13,317 nt of DNA from JBBQHX01 sp038324385 (GCA_038324385.1 JBBQHX010000084.1:1-13317), one strand, 5' to 3'; numbered from the stretch's first letter, positions 1 through 8,823 are shown. The notes: generated by a model not told the origin, from the sequence alone. Program-made: numbers and translations.

Positions 1-1
1 G

Positions 2-2389
2 CAGCCGCCGGCTCCCATCGCCGAGCTGTTGGGCCGCCGCCCGGGGTTCGCGACGCTCGACGCTCCCTCGCCCGACCGACGCCACTTTCTCGTACCCCGC
101 GCCACGCAGCTCTCGACGCTCGAGCTGATGTCTCGCCCCACCTACCGACTCGGCGAGCTCGAGGTTCGGCCGGCCACCGATCGCCTCTGGCATCTGGACA
201 CCCACGGGATCGACGGGCTGCGCGTCTACGATCTTCAGGCGCGGCAGTACCGCGAGATCACGCTCTCCGAGAACAGCTTCGTCAGCGACCCGGTCTGGTC
301 GCCTGACGGTGCGCGGGTGGCCTTCCTCGCGCACCGTCCCGCCGGCACCGAGGTCTGGACCGCCGACGTCGCCACCGGGCGGGCGAGCCGGTTCAGCGAT
401 GCGCGCGTCCTCGCGACCATCGCCACCTCGGCCCACGTCGACATCTCGCCCGAGATCGACCTGCGCCCCTCGCAGATGCTGCAGTGGACGCCGGAAGGCA
501 CGCTGCTGACGCTCGTCGTCCCCGCCGACCGCGGCGCCGAACCGGTCGAGAGCGCGGTGCCCACCGGCCCGCTGATGCGACAGACGCGGCCGGAGCCGAC
601 GTCGGCGCGCACCTACGCCAATCTGCTGCGCGACCCGCACGACGCGGCGTTGTTCGAGCACTACACGAGAGCGCAGCTCGTCGAGCTGGCCCAGGGACAA
701 CCGCCGCGCGCGATCGGCGAGCCGCGCATGTACGAATCGATCGCGCTGAGTGCCGACGGCCGCCACGTGCTGGCCACCACGATCGAGCGTCCGTTCTCCT
801 TCATCACGAGCTATCGCGGATTCCCGCGTCGCACCCTGGTGCTCGACCGACAGGGCGCGCTGGTCGCGACGCTCGAGCGGCGCGCCCTGCGTGAGGGCGG
901 GGGCGGGGCCGGGGGCGGCGACGCGGGCACGCTGCGCGGACTCGCCTGGCGGCCGGATGGAGCGGGGCTCGCCTATCTGCAGCGGGACAGCGCGGGCGGC
1001 GATCGCGTCATGACGCTCGCCGCGCCCTTCGACACCGCGGCGGCGACCGTGGTCGCGTCGAGCCGCGACCCGATCCGCGACATCACCTTCAGTCGCGACG
1101 GCAGCCGGCTCTTCGCCACGGTCACCCGCACCGGCCGGTCGGCCATCGCGCACTGGGACGTGCGGCAGCCGACGCCGACGCGCACGCTGTTCGCCGACTT
1201 CCATCACCCGGACAGCCTCTTCACGCTCCCCGGCACGCTCTGGACCGAGCGCACGCCGAACGGTATCGCCTACGCGCTGGTGTCGACGGCCAACGACGCC
1301 GCCTATCTGCGCGGTGACGGGCTGGCGGCCGACTTCCGGCCGCGCCCATTCGTGGATCGCGTCGGGCTCACGGATTCGGTGCGCACGCGGATCTTCCACG
1401 GCGCACAGAACAGCTGGGATCGTCCGATCGCCGCGCTCGACGCCGACCTGCGCCGGATGATCGTCAGTCGTGAGGCGGCCGACCGCCACCCCGACAGCTA
1501 CCTCTGGACGCGCGACCAGCCGCTCGTCAACCTGACGCGGAACACCAACCCGTTCCCCGAGCTGGCCGCGGCGCGCCGGATCGACTTCTCCTTCACCCGC
1601 CAGGACGGGCTGGAAGTGCAGGGGCGCGTCTCGCTCCCGACGAGCTATCGCGCGGGGCAGAAGGTGCCGGCCATCTTCTGGACGTATCCGCGCGAGTTCA
1701 CGACGCCGGAGGGCTACACGCGGGCCGCGGTGCGGGCGCGCAACCACAACGCATTCGCGCACATGACCTGGCTTCGCTGGTCGGAGCTCTGGCTGACGCA
1801 GGGGTATGCGCTGATCTACCCGGACATCCCGATCATCGGCGAGAACTACAACGACACGTACATCTCCAACCTCGTCGACGCGATGTATGGCGCCATGCGC
1901 GCCGTCGACCGACTCGACGTGGTCGACCTGGACCGGATCGGGCACGGGGGGCACAGCTACGGCGCCTTCGCGACGGCGAACCTCCTCGCCCACACCCCCT
2001 TCTTCCGCGCGGGGATCGCCGGCGACGGGGCCTACAATCGCTCGCTCACGCCCTATGGCTTCCAGGCCGAACCGCGCGACATCTGGTCGGCGCCGAGCAC
2101 GTATCTCGAGATGTCGCCCTTCTTCAAGGCCGACCAGATCAACGCGCCACTCCTGATGTATCACGGCGCCGACGATAACAACACCGGCACCTGGCCGATG
2201 CAGTCGGAGCGACTGATGCAGGCGCTGACGAGCCTCGGCAAGGACGCGGTGCTCTACATTTATCCGTTCGAGTCGCACACGCCGCGGGCGATCGAGAACA
2301 ACCTCGATCTGTGGGCGCGCTGGATCGGCTGGTTCGATCGCCACGTCAAGGCCCCGCCAGCGGCGACGGCGGCCGCGGGCGGCGAGTGA
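2..2389 (+). CDS. S9 family serine peptidase, glutamyl endopeptidase-like (S9D type), 5' partial
   Basis: Probable exported peptidase with an N-terminal beta-propeller and a C-terminal alpha/beta-hydrolase domain. The frame is open to the left edge of the window, and residues encoded before the TTG at 29 (PPAPIAELL) match the usual start of the mature region in this family. The real start and any signal peptide therefore lie upstream. Counting from the TTG as residue 1, the nucleophile is Ser643 in GGHSYGAF, the acid is Asp716 in HGADDNNTGT, and the base is His750 in FESHTPR. These motifs, and the segment around residues 178-215 (PTGP, then RTYANLLRD and LFEHY), closely resemble plant chloroplast glutamyl endopeptidases and their bacterial relatives. 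Such enzymes cleave peptides after Glu; that specificity here is inferred. A Gly-rich loop near residues 290-298 interrupts the propeller. The gene converges on susD and ends about 50 bases before a shared hairpin. The family call is secure; exact specificity is not. Confidence 0.9.
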   Translation, partial: QPPAPIAELLGRRPGFATLDAPSPDRRHFLVPRATQLSTLELMSRPTYRLGELEVRPATDRLWHLDTHGIDGLRVYDLQARQYREITLSENSFVSDPVWSPDGARVAFLAHRPAGTEVWTADVATGRASRFSDARVLATIATSAHVDISPEIDLRPSQMLQWTPEGTLLTLVVPADRGAEPVESAVPTGPLMRQTRPEPTSARTYANLLRDPHDAALFEHYTRAQLVELAQGQPPRAIGEPRMYESIALSADGRHVLATTIERPFSFITSYRGFPRRTLVLDRQGALVATLERRALREGGGGAGGGDAGTLRGLAWRPDGAGLAYLQRDSAGGDRVMTLAAPFDTAAATVVASSRDPIRDITFSRDGSRLFATVTRTGRSAIAHWDVRQPTPTRTLFADFHHPDSLFTLPGTLWTERTPNGIAYALVSTANDAAYLRGDGLAADFRPRPFVDRVGLTDSVRTRIFHGAQNSWDRPIAALDADLRRMIVSREAADRHPDSYLWTRDQPLVNLTRNTNPFPELAAARRIDFSFTRQDGLEVQGRVSLPTSYRAGQKVPAIFWTYPREFTTPEGYTRAAVRARNHNAFAHMTWLRWSELWLTQGYALIYPDIPIIGENYNDTYISNLVDAMYGAMRAVDRLDVVDLDRIGHGGHSYGAFATANLLAHTPFFRAGIAGDGAYNRSLTPYGFQAEPRDIWSAPSTYLEMSPFFKADQINAPLLMYHGADDNNTGTWPMQSERLMQALTSLGKDAVLYIYPFESHTPRAIENNLDLWARWIGWFDRHVKAPPAATAAAGGE

Positions 2390-2439
2390 GCCGGAACCCC
2401 GCGGGTGTCGTCAGGCCCATATGCCTGGTCGAACCAAAA

Positions 2440-2484
2440 GAACAGAGCGGGGGGCGCCGACCATCGGCGCCCCCCGCTCTGTTC
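2440..2484 (-). terminator. Long perfect hairpin terminator of the susCD transcript
   Basis: Arms 2440-2460 and 2464-2484 are exact reverse complements (21 pairs) around a 3-base loop, CCA. On the minus strand the stem begins 18 bases after the susD stop and is followed by CTTTTGGTTC, a short T-rich tract expected of an intrinsic terminator. On the plus strand no T run follows, so its use by the convergent S9 peptidase gene is possible but less supported. Confidence 0.85.
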
Positions 2485-2502
2485 GATGCTACTGAATGAC
2501 GG

Positions 2503-3825
2503 CTACGGCGTCCCGGCGTTCGGGTTGCCGTTCTGCTCGGCCAGCGTCAGCGGCCAGCAAGTGGTTCCCGCGCTGTAGGTGAGTCCAGTCGTGGTGCCGG
2601 GATAGGTGCCCTGCGGGAAGAGGTCGATGCCGTAGAACTCCTTGTACCGGCGCAGATCGCCCAATCGGTGGTTGTCGAGATAGAAGTCGCGTGAGCGCTG
2701 GTCGCGCAGCTCGGCCATCAACGCATCGCCCGTGAGGGCCACGGGCGCCTGAAGCCCCACTGCACGCCGTGCGTTCACGAAGTCCAGCGTCGCCGGTGTC
2801 GCGCCACGCGCTTCGGCGAGGATGTACTGCGCCTCCAGCGACGAGGCGATGCGCACCCAGCCACCGCGTGCGAAGTCTGCCCCGACCAACGTTCCGTTGT
2901 AGGCGCTGTATGACGGTGGCGCGTTGGGAATCAGGGCCAGTACCGTCGTGCCGCCCGGACGCGGGACGCGCGGATCGGTATCCATCGCCGCGAACGGCGT
3001 GTTCAACATCGTGCCGTTCGAGCCGGCAACCAGGCGATTCCACATCCAGCTATTCTCGCGCCCGCTGTTCTCCGAGTAGTAGGCCCGGAATTCGAAGCCG
3101 GCGGGGACCTGCGAGGCGTAGGCGATCGCCGCGGCCTTGTCGTTCACGTTCAGCGCCGCGCGAGCGGCACCGACGAGCGCGAAGTTCCGCAACGAGTCCG
3201 CCGCCAGTGTGTCACGTGGGACGATCCGCGTCTGCGCCTTCGCCTGGATCTTGGCCGCCGCCGCGACCGCGATCGCCTCGTCGTACCGATCGATTGCCCG
3301 CGCGAACAGTTCCGCCGATGGAAGCGGCTCGCTGACATCGATCGGTGAGGCACAGAGCGCCTCGGCGATGTACGTGTACGTCATCCCGCCGTACGCCTGC
3401 ACACGAGCGAGGCGCAGGTCACGTGAGGCGGAATCACCGAGAATGGTCTTCAGCCGCTCCGCCCCGTTGTCGGCGAGGAAGCGGGTGCGGTGCAGGTTGC
3501 CATAATAGAAGAACGCGTACGTGCCGTTCGTCGAGGTGACCTCGCGGCGGTCGATCAGCCCTTCCTCGAAGAACGTTGCGCGGTTGAATAGCTCATCGGT
3601 GAAGATGGCATTCCACCAGGTCACGTAGCCGAGCATCGGCTGAAATTCGCCGATGACGCCGTTCGTGATCAGGGTGGCGTACCGGGCATCGGTGACGTCC
3701 TCGGCGACGATCGCGCCGGGGTTCTCGGCGGTGAGAAAATCGTTGCAGGCCGTGATGCCGCCGATCCCGACGACAGCGGCGATCGTGGTGAGCCGGCCGA
3801 GCCGGCGCGTGAATAGCTGGCGCAT
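2503..3825 (-). CDS. SusD/RagB-family outer-membrane lipoprotein
   Basis: Surface lipoprotein that acts as the lid and ligand-binding partner of the SusC channel encoded just upstream. The N-terminus has a basic start, a hydrophobic stretch and a lipobox ending at Cys27 (GGITAC), so it should be lipidated. The early mature motif (NDFLTAENPGAI) and the C-terminal segment with RDFYLDNHRLGDLRRYKEFYG are characteristic SusD signatures. The Ala-rich helical middle (about residues 140-230) fits the TPR-like scaffold of the family. At 440 residues it is shorter than many Bacteroidota SusD proteins (often 500-600), which suggests a compact ligand-binding face. It starts at ATG 3825, 17 bases after the susC stop, with GGAC about 7 bases upstream as a weak ribosome-binding site, and is co-transcribed with susC. 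The substrate cannot be read from the sequence; nearby genes suggest peptides rather than glycans. Confidence 0.9.
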   Translation of the reverse strand: MRQLFTRRLGRLTTIAAVVGIGGITACNDFLTAENPGAIVAEDVTDARYATLITNGVIGEFQPMLGYVTWWNAIFTDELFNRATFFEEGLIDRREVTSTNGTYAFFYYGNLHRTRFLADNGAERLKTILGDSASRDLRLARVQAYGGMTYTYIAEALCASPIDVSEPLPSAELFARAIDRYDEAIAVAAAAKIQAKAQTRIVPRDTLAADSLRNFALVGAARAALNVNDKAAAIAYASQVPAGFEFRAYYSENSGRENSWMWNRLVAGSNGTMLNTPFAAMDTDPRVPRPGGTTVLALIPNAPPSYSAYNGTLVGADFARGGWVRIASSLEAQYILAEARGATPATLDFVNARRAVGLQAPVALTGDALMAELRDQRSRDFYLDNHRLGDLRRYKEFYGIDLFPQGTYPGTTTGLTYSAGTTCWPLTLAEQNGNPNAGTP

Positions 3826-3842
3826 CGGAAAGTCCGTCCGGA

Positions 3843-6800
3843 TCAGTAGGTGAAGTTGACGGATGCCGAGAAGCGGCGCGTCATCGGGAGGGCGTACGCA
3901 TCCGCCCGGACGAACAGGCGACCGCCATAGGAGTTCACCTCCGGGTCGATGCCGCTGTAGTCGGTCCAGAGGGCGAGGTTGCGGCCGGAGAGCGTGATAT
4001 TCGCGGCGCTGGCACCGGTGCGGGCCACTAACCGCTGCGGAAGGAAGAAGCTCAGCGACACCTCACGCAACTTGATGAAGGTCGCGTCCTCGATATACGC
4101 GCTCGGAACCGTGCGCCACACGGGAATCTCGGCGGCAAGCAGGGAATCCGATGCGGAAACGGGGAAGCGCGCACGCGAATCATTCGTGCGGGCGCAGTTC
4201 TCGGCGGCTCCGGCCTGGCACCGGTTCCGCTCCTTCAGGTTGAACAACTTGTGACCGCCCTTGTAGTCAAGCAGCGCGTAGATGCGGAAGTTCTCGAACA
4301 GTGTGACGGTGTTTGAAAGACCGATCTCGTGCAGCGGCACCGACGAGCCGAGGAAGCTCGCCACCGTATCGAGCACCACCGCGCCCGTCGCGCTGAGCAC
4401 CGGCGTCCCGTCCGCATTGCGTTGCGGCAGGGGCGCCCAGTAGCCTCCGAGCGGATACCCTTCCCGGTGCTGCTGCACGGCGCCGTAGGCCTGGCCGCTG
4501 GGCGTCTCGCTCGTGCGGCCATCGATCCCGAAGTCCACCAACTCGTTCCGGTTCGCCGCGTAGTTCACGCGGCTCTCCCAGATGAGGTTGGGCTGCTGGA
4601 TCGGCGTGCCGGAGACCGCCGCCTCGATTCCACGGTTCGTGACCTCGCCGAGATTGTCGAGCCGCGAGACCGGGAAGCCTGACGATGGTGCGACACCAAC
4701 GGCGACCAGCATGTCGCGGGTCGACTTGTTGTAGTATGTGAAGTCGACTCCCAGCCGGTCGGCGAGCAGGCTCGCGTCGAAGCCGATCTCGAACTCCTCA
4801 CCGCGCTCGGGTTTCAGGTCGGGGTTGCCGAACGACGCGGTACGAAGCGCCGAGCCCGTCGTGGTTCCCAGCGTCGCCACGCTGATCGAGTAGGTCTGCA
4901 GGGCGGAGTACGGCGTGGGTGCCCGTCCGGCCTGTCCCCACGCGCCGCGCAGCTTGAACGACGAGAGGCGGGCCGCGTCGACCAGATTCGCCAGCGCCGG
5001 CTCTTCCGAGAGCACCCAGGCCAGCGAAGCCTTCGGGTACACGATCACGTCGAAGTTGGAGCCGAACGACGAGTTGTCGTCCGCCCGCACCGCACCCGTG
5101 AGGAAGAGTCGGTTCTTCCACCCGATCTGCTCCTGCACGAAGTAGCCGACCGAGTTGTTCTCGCTGAAGTTGTTGCTGCCCGACGTCGTCTGTGCACTGC
5201 CGATGATCGTGACCGTCGGTGCGCCCAGGCCGGTGCCCGTCGCCGAGAGCTGACGGAACTGGTTGGAGATGATCTGCGTGCCGAACGTCGTCGTGCTCGT
5301 CAGGTCGGACGTGGGCGAGTAGAGCAGATTGCCCGCGTAGTCGATGCTGTAGACGCGCGTCACCGGCGTGCGCTGCAGCACCGCGCCCTCGGGCGTCTGA
5401 TCGTTCTCGTCGGGGAGGAAGAGGAGGTCTGCCTTCGCGTTCGTGTTGTCGAGCCCCACGGTCAGGCGGTTCCGGAACCAGTTGAACGGATCGAGATTCA
5501 ACGTGGCACCCAGCGTGATGCGCTCGCCCGCCGTCCGGTTGTTGTACAGGTTCGATCGCGCCGGGTCGATCGTCGACCAGCCGGGCCCGACCGATGCAGG
5601 GCGCAGGAAGCCGGGCTGGCCACGCACGCCGCTGAGCAGGATCCCGGCCGGGGACTCATCGCCGATCGGAAGGCGAAGGTCCGTCTGGAGATAGTTGACC
5701 GTGATCAGGAAGTTGGAGATGTCGTTCGGCACGAAGGTGAAGTTTCCGCGCGCCGAGCTCCGCTTGTTGTAGCTGTTGAAGAAGACGCCTTCCTCGGTGT
5801 CGCGATCGCCCGCGACATAGAACGAGTACTGGTCGCCGCCCCCGCGGAGCGAAAGCGAGATCCGCTCGAGATCGCCCGTCCGGAGGGCGTTCGGATCGCG
5901 CTGGATCGGGTTGTCGGTGATCACCGTGTTGGCGGCGAGCCCCTGGCACCCCGGCCACAACGTGTCACCCGCCGTCGACCGGAGGTCGATGCGTGCCTGC
6001 GTGCACGTCGTGTAGTTCAACGGCGTGTCGAGGGCGAGTTCCGCCGTCCCGCGCTCGTACTTGCCCGTCCAGCGCAGCTCCTGTTGTCCGCGCGTACCCT
6101 TCTTGGTGATGATCTGGATGACGCCGTTTGCGGCGTCAGCGCCGTACAGCGTCGCGGCCGCTGGACCCATGATCACCTCGATCGACTCGATGTCGTTCGG
6201 GTTGATGAAGTTCAGCGCCGACGTCACCTGCGAGGACTGGGCGAGTCCCGCGGTGCCGTTCCCCGTCGCCGGGAAGCTGCCGATCTCGTCGATGTTGTAG
6301 CGAATCCCGTCGACGTAGACGACCGGCCGGTAGCCGCTGAGTGAGCTCGCCCCGCGGATGCGGATCTCCCCCGCCGTGCCCGGCGTGCCCGATCCGGGTA
6401 GCACCGTGACGCCCGGCGTGCGCGACTGCAGGATCTCGGCGACGTTCAGCACCGAGGCCTTCTCGGTGATCGTCGCTACGTCCAGTGTCGTGATGGCATT
6501 GCCGAGCGTCCGTCGTTCGGCGGCCACGCCGGTACCGGTCACCACGACCTGATCGAGCGTCGTGGCGCTCGCCGACAGTTGGAGATCGAGTACCACCTGC
6601 CCGCCGGCCTGTACCGAGGCGGTGCGGGTGACGGGCGTGAAGCCGATGCGTCGGGCGGTCACCGTCCGCTCGCCGGCGGGGACGTTGGCCAGCACGAACT
6701 GACCGGCGCGGTCCGTGACGGCGATCGCTGGGCTGCCGGCGACCGCGATCTGGACATCGGTGATCGGTCGTTGCGATGCCGCATCGGTGACGCGGCCGCG

Positions 6801-6905
6801 GATGGAGCCGGTGCCCTGCGCCGACGCGGGCTGCGCCAGGGCGAGGCAGATCAGAGGTGCAGCCAGGACGGCCGCAATCTGCTGACGGACGTTGAGCGAA
6901 CGCAT
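3843..6905 (-). CDS. SusC/RagA-family TonB-dependent outer-membrane transporter
   Basis: Outer-membrane channel that imports oligomeric nutrients with energy from TonB/ExbBD. Residues 1-29 form a signal peptide with a likely cut after PASA. Residues 34 to about 110 are the carboxypeptidase-regulatory-like beta-sandwich typical of SusC proteins (GSIRGRVTDA). The plug spans about 118-270, with VVVTGTG, the IRIRGASSLSGYRPVVYVDG motif at 181-200, and the family signature ending near SIEVIMGPAAATLYGADAAN. The rest is a 22-strand-type barrel ending in an aromatic residue (SASVNFTY), as expected for BAM-dependent outer-membrane proteins. The length of 1020 residues is normal for the family. The ATG start at 6905 is preceded by a good ribosome-binding site. 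It is the first gene of a susC-susD pair. No anti-sigma or sigma factor gene is adjacent, so FecIR-type control is not evident locally. Confidence 0.95.
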   Translation of the reverse strand: MRSLNVRQQIAAVLAAPLICLALAQPASAQGTGSIRGRVTDAASQRPITDVQIAVAGSPAIAVTDRAGQFVLANVPAGERTVTARRIGFTPVTRTASVQAGGQVVLDLQLSASATTLDQVVVTGTGVAAERRTLGNAITTLDVATITEKASVLNVAEILQSRTPGVTVLPGSGTPGTAGEIRIRGASSLSGYRPVVYVDGIRYNIDEIGSFPATGNGTAGLAQSSQVTSALNFINPNDIESIEVIMGPAAATLYGADAANGVIQIITKKGTRGQQELRWTGKYERGTAELALDTPLNYTTCTQARIDLRSTAGDTLWPGCQGLAANTVITDNPIQRDPNALRTGDLERISLSLRGGGDQYSFYVAGDRDTEEGVFFNSYNKRSSARGNFTFVPNDISNFLITVNYLQTDLRLPIGDESPAGILLSGVRGQPGFLRPASVGPGWSTIDPARSNLYNNRTAGERITLGATLNLDPFNWFRNRLTVGLDNTNAKADLLFLPDENDQTPEGAVLQRTPVTRVYSIDYAGNLLYSPTSDLTSTTTFGTQIISNQFRQLSATGTGLGAPTVTIIGSAQTTSGSNNFSENNSVGYFVQEQIGWKNRLFLTGAVRADDNSSFGSNFDVIVYPKASLAWVLSEEPALANLVDAARLSSFKLRGAWGQAGRAPTPYSALQTYSISVATLGTTTGSALRTASFGNPDLKPERGEEFEIGFDASLLADRLGVDFTYYNKSTRDMLVAVGVAPSSGFPVSRLDNLGEVTNRGIEAAVSGTPIQQPNLIWESRVNYAANRNELVDFGIDGRTSETPSGQAYGAVQQHREGYPLGGYWAPLPQRNADGTPVLSATGAVVLDTVASFLGSSVPLHEIGLSNTVTLFENFRIYALLDYKGGHKLFNLKERNRCQAGAAENCARTNDSRARFPVSASDSLLAAEIPVWRTVPSAYIEDATFIKLREVSLSFFLPQRLVARTGASAANITLSGRNLALWTDYSGIDPEVNSYGGRLFVRADAYALPMTRRFSASVNFTY

Positions 6906-6911
6906 GACGCG

Positions 6912-6917
6912 CTCCGG
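6912..6917 (-). promoter_or_regulatory. Ribosome-binding site of susC
   Basis: On the minus strand this reads CCGGAG and stands 6 bases before the ATG at 6905. It is the clearest Shine-Dalgarno sequence in the window and supports that start, which also opens a good signal peptide. Confidence 0.7.
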
Positions 6918-6943
6918 GGTGGGGGAGAACGCGCTGCTGGCCG

Positions 6944-6980
6944 CACTCGCGGGCGAGTGGCGGCAGCCGGCGAGTGGCGG
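6944..6980. repeat. Inverted and direct repeats in the susC leader
   Basis: CACTCGC at 6944-6950 and GCGAGTG at 6953-6959 form a 7-pair inverted repeat around GG. The 12-base unit GGCGAGTGGCGG then occurs twice, at 6952-6963 and 6969-6980, with a 17-base period. The cluster sits 39-75 bases before the susC start codon, where an operator or leader RNA structure would act. Chance occurrence in such GC-rich DNA is possible, and no known regulator site is recognised. Confidence 0.4.
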
Positions 6981-7135
6981 CGGCAGACGCCCCGGGAAGG
7001 GGGCCAGCCGTCCGCGCGCTGAATGGTTGAGGATCAGCGGTGCGAGACGCTACTCGTACCGTGGCATCTCGGCAAGACGTCGTTCGCACATCGTGGTCGC
7101 GTCCTTGTTGCGGCTCACGTCATCGCGGCGCCACC

Positions 7136-7152
7136 CGCCGGCTGCCCCGGCG
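7136..7152 (-). terminator. Possible GC-rich hairpin after the deacylase gene
   Basis: Six pairs (7136-7141 with 7147-7152) enclose a 5-base loop, about 20 bases past the stop of the deacylase gene. An alternative pairing uses the two GGCGCC copies at 7127-7132 and 7149-7154. No T tract follows on the minus strand, so termination here is uncertain, and read-through into susC remains possible. Confidence 0.25.
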
Positions 7153-7173
7153 CCTCCCTCCTCCCGGTGGCCG

Positions 7174-8823
7174 TCACCCCACCGGCCGCAGCGCCCGGCC
7201 GGGTCGCGCCGCCTGTCGCTGGCCGTCGTGCAGCACGATGCCGCCGTTGACCACCACGGCGCGGATGCCCGTCGCATACTGGAACGGCTCGGCAAAGGTG
7301 GCCTGGTCGGCGATCGACGCGGGATCGAACACCACGAGGTCGCCGGCCGCGTCAGGCGCCAGGCGGCCGCGGTCGGCGAGGCGCAGACGTGAGGCGGGGA
7401 AGCCGGTCATCTTGTAGATCGCCTGCGGGAGCGTGAGCGTGCCGCGCTCGCGCACGTAGCGCCCGAGGACGCGCGGGAAGCTGCCCAGCCCGCGCGGGTG
7501 CGGATGCCCGCGGCGCGCCGGGCCGCTCGTCGCGAATGCACCGCCATCGCTGCACACCATGCCGCGCGGATGCGCGAGGATGCGCTCGAGGTTGTCTTCG
7601 CTCATGGCGAACCCCACCATGCCGACGCTGCCGCGGCTGTTCCGCAGCAGGAGCATCGCCTGCTCGTACGGGTCGGTTGCACGTTCGGCGGCGTAGCTTC
7701 CCAGCCGCTTGCCTTCGGCTCCCTTGTCCGCCGCCGCGGCGACCGACGATACCATCACGTTGTCCCATCCGCCGATCAGCCCGATCTTCGCCAGCGTCTC
7801 GGCGCGGATGCGCGGCGCCGTCGCCGGATCGACGAGGCGCGCCAGGAAGGCCTCAGTCCCCCCGTCGCGGCTCCACACCGGGAAGAGATTGGCAAGCGTG
7901 GTCTGATAGGCGATGTACGGGTAGCGATCGAACGCCACGTCCACCCCGCGTGAGGCGGCCGCGTCGATCACCCCGAACGCCGCGTCCAGCGAGCCCCAGT
8001 TGCGTGGGCCCTGCGTCTTGAGATGCGAGATCTGGAGCGGGCAGCGGGCCCCCTCGGCGACAGCGATGGCCTCTGCGATCGCCGCGAGGAGGCGGTCGTC
8101 CTCGTTGCGCATGTGCGTCGCGTACGGGAGCCGCCGGGCGGCGAGCGGGCGGCAGAGCGCGATCAGCTCGGCGAGCGGCGCGAACGCGCCCGGGGTGTAC
8201 TCGAGGCCAGACGACGCACCGCACACCCCGTCCGCCACCGCCTGCTCGACGAGCGCGGTCATGCGGCGGAGCTCGTCAGGCGTGGCGGGCCGGTCGTCCA
8301 TGCCGACGACGGCTGCCCGCACGGTGCCGAGCCCGATCATCGACGCCACGTTCACCGCACTCCGCAGCCGATCAACGGCGGCGAAGTAGTCCCCGAAGGT
8401 GCGATAGTCGCCCCGGTCGAAATCGGTCGCCTCACGCGCCGCCGGCGCCGTCGAGCCCCCGTCCTGCCCGACCACGACCGTGGTCACCCCCTGCCGCACG
8501 ACGGATTCCGCGGCAGGATCCTCGAACAGCGTACCGCCGGCATGGGAGTGGATGTCGATGAACCCCGGCGCGACGGCGAGGCCGCGCGCGTCGATCTCGA
8601 GGCCCCCGACGCCGCTGATCCGCGGCTCGATCAGGGCGACGCGCCCGCCGGTGATCGCGACGTCTGCCTCACGCCCAGCGGCGCCCGTTCCATCGAAGAC
8701 GGTGCCGCCGCGAATGATCAGGTCGGCCCGACGGCGTGAGGCGACCAGCACGGCGGGCGCGCCGGCGAGCACCGCCAACGCGCCACCGGCGGCCTGGAGG
8801 AAGGAGCGTCGCGAAGGGGTCAT
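7174..8823 (-). CDS. Tat-exported amidohydrolase, N-acyl-D-amino-acid deacylase family
   Basis: Metal-dependent amidohydrolase expected to hydrolyse N-acyl-D-amino acids to D-amino acid plus carboxylate in the periplasm. Residues 4-9 (SRRSFL), followed by a hydrophobic stretch to about residue 27, form a twin-arginine signal. The amidohydrolase fold runs from the small beta domain (DLIIRGGTVFDGTG, 35-47) to its return at about 488-540. Visible metal and catalytic residues are His92 and His94 (IDIHSHAG), His237 (ATHMRNE), His267 (QISHLKT) and Asp426 (VCSDGG). The spacings 94 to 121 (27) and 237 to 267 (30) equal those I recall for Alcaligenes D-aminoacylase (69-96, 220-250). That alignment puts Asp121 (VGQDGG) where the classical enzyme has its metal-bridging Cys96. 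The length of 549 is slightly long, explained by the signal and loops. The start is ATG 8823, with no clear ribosome-binding site. It is same-strand with susC, 268 bases downstream. Family call firm; exact substrate uncertain, and other D-aminoacylase-like amidases are alternatives. Confidence 0.85.
   Translation of the reverse strand: MTPSRRSFLQAAGGALAVLAGAPAVLVASRRRADLIIRGGTVFDGTGAAGREADVAITGGRVALIEPRISGVGGLEIDARGLAVAPGFIDIHSHAGGTLFEDPAAESVVRQGVTTVVVGQDGGSTAPAAREATDFDRGDYRTFGDYFAAVDRLRSAVNVASMIGLGTVRAAVVGMDDRPATPDELRRMTALVEQAVADGVCGASSGLEYTPGAFAPLAELIALCRPLAARRLPYATHMRNEDDRLLAAIAEAIAVAEGARCPLQISHLKTQGPRNWGSLDAAFGVIDAAASRGVDVAFDRYPYIAYQTTLANLFPVWSRDGGTEAFLARLVDPATAPRIRAETLAKIGLIGGWDNVMVSSVAAAADKGAEGKRLGSYAAERATDPYEQAMLLLRNSRGSVGMVGFAMSEDNLERILAHPRGMVCSDGGAFATSGPARRGHPHPRGLGSFPRVLGRYVRERGTLTLPQAIYKMTGFPASRLRLADRGRLAPDAAGDLVVFDPASIADQATFAEPFQYATGIRAVVVNGGIVLHDGQRQAARPGRALRPVG

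Noticed and set aside
2412..2427. Small inverted repeat CAGGC/GCCTG just after the S9 peptidase stop
   Set aside because: Only 5 pairs with a 6-base loop and no T tract; too weak to call a terminator beside the strong hairpin at 2440-2484.
7047..7075. Promoter-like pair TTGCCG, 17 bases, TAGCGT on the minus strand upstream of susC
   Set aside because: Only 4 of 6 and 3 of 6 consensus matches, and the sigma-factor consensus for this lineage is uncertain, so it is not strong enough to annotate.
6136..7089. Minus-strand open frame of 317 codons over the start of susC and its leader
   Set aside because: It encodes an Arg/Gly/His-rich peptide in another frame of the same strand as susC. Such long frames are common in GC-rich genes.
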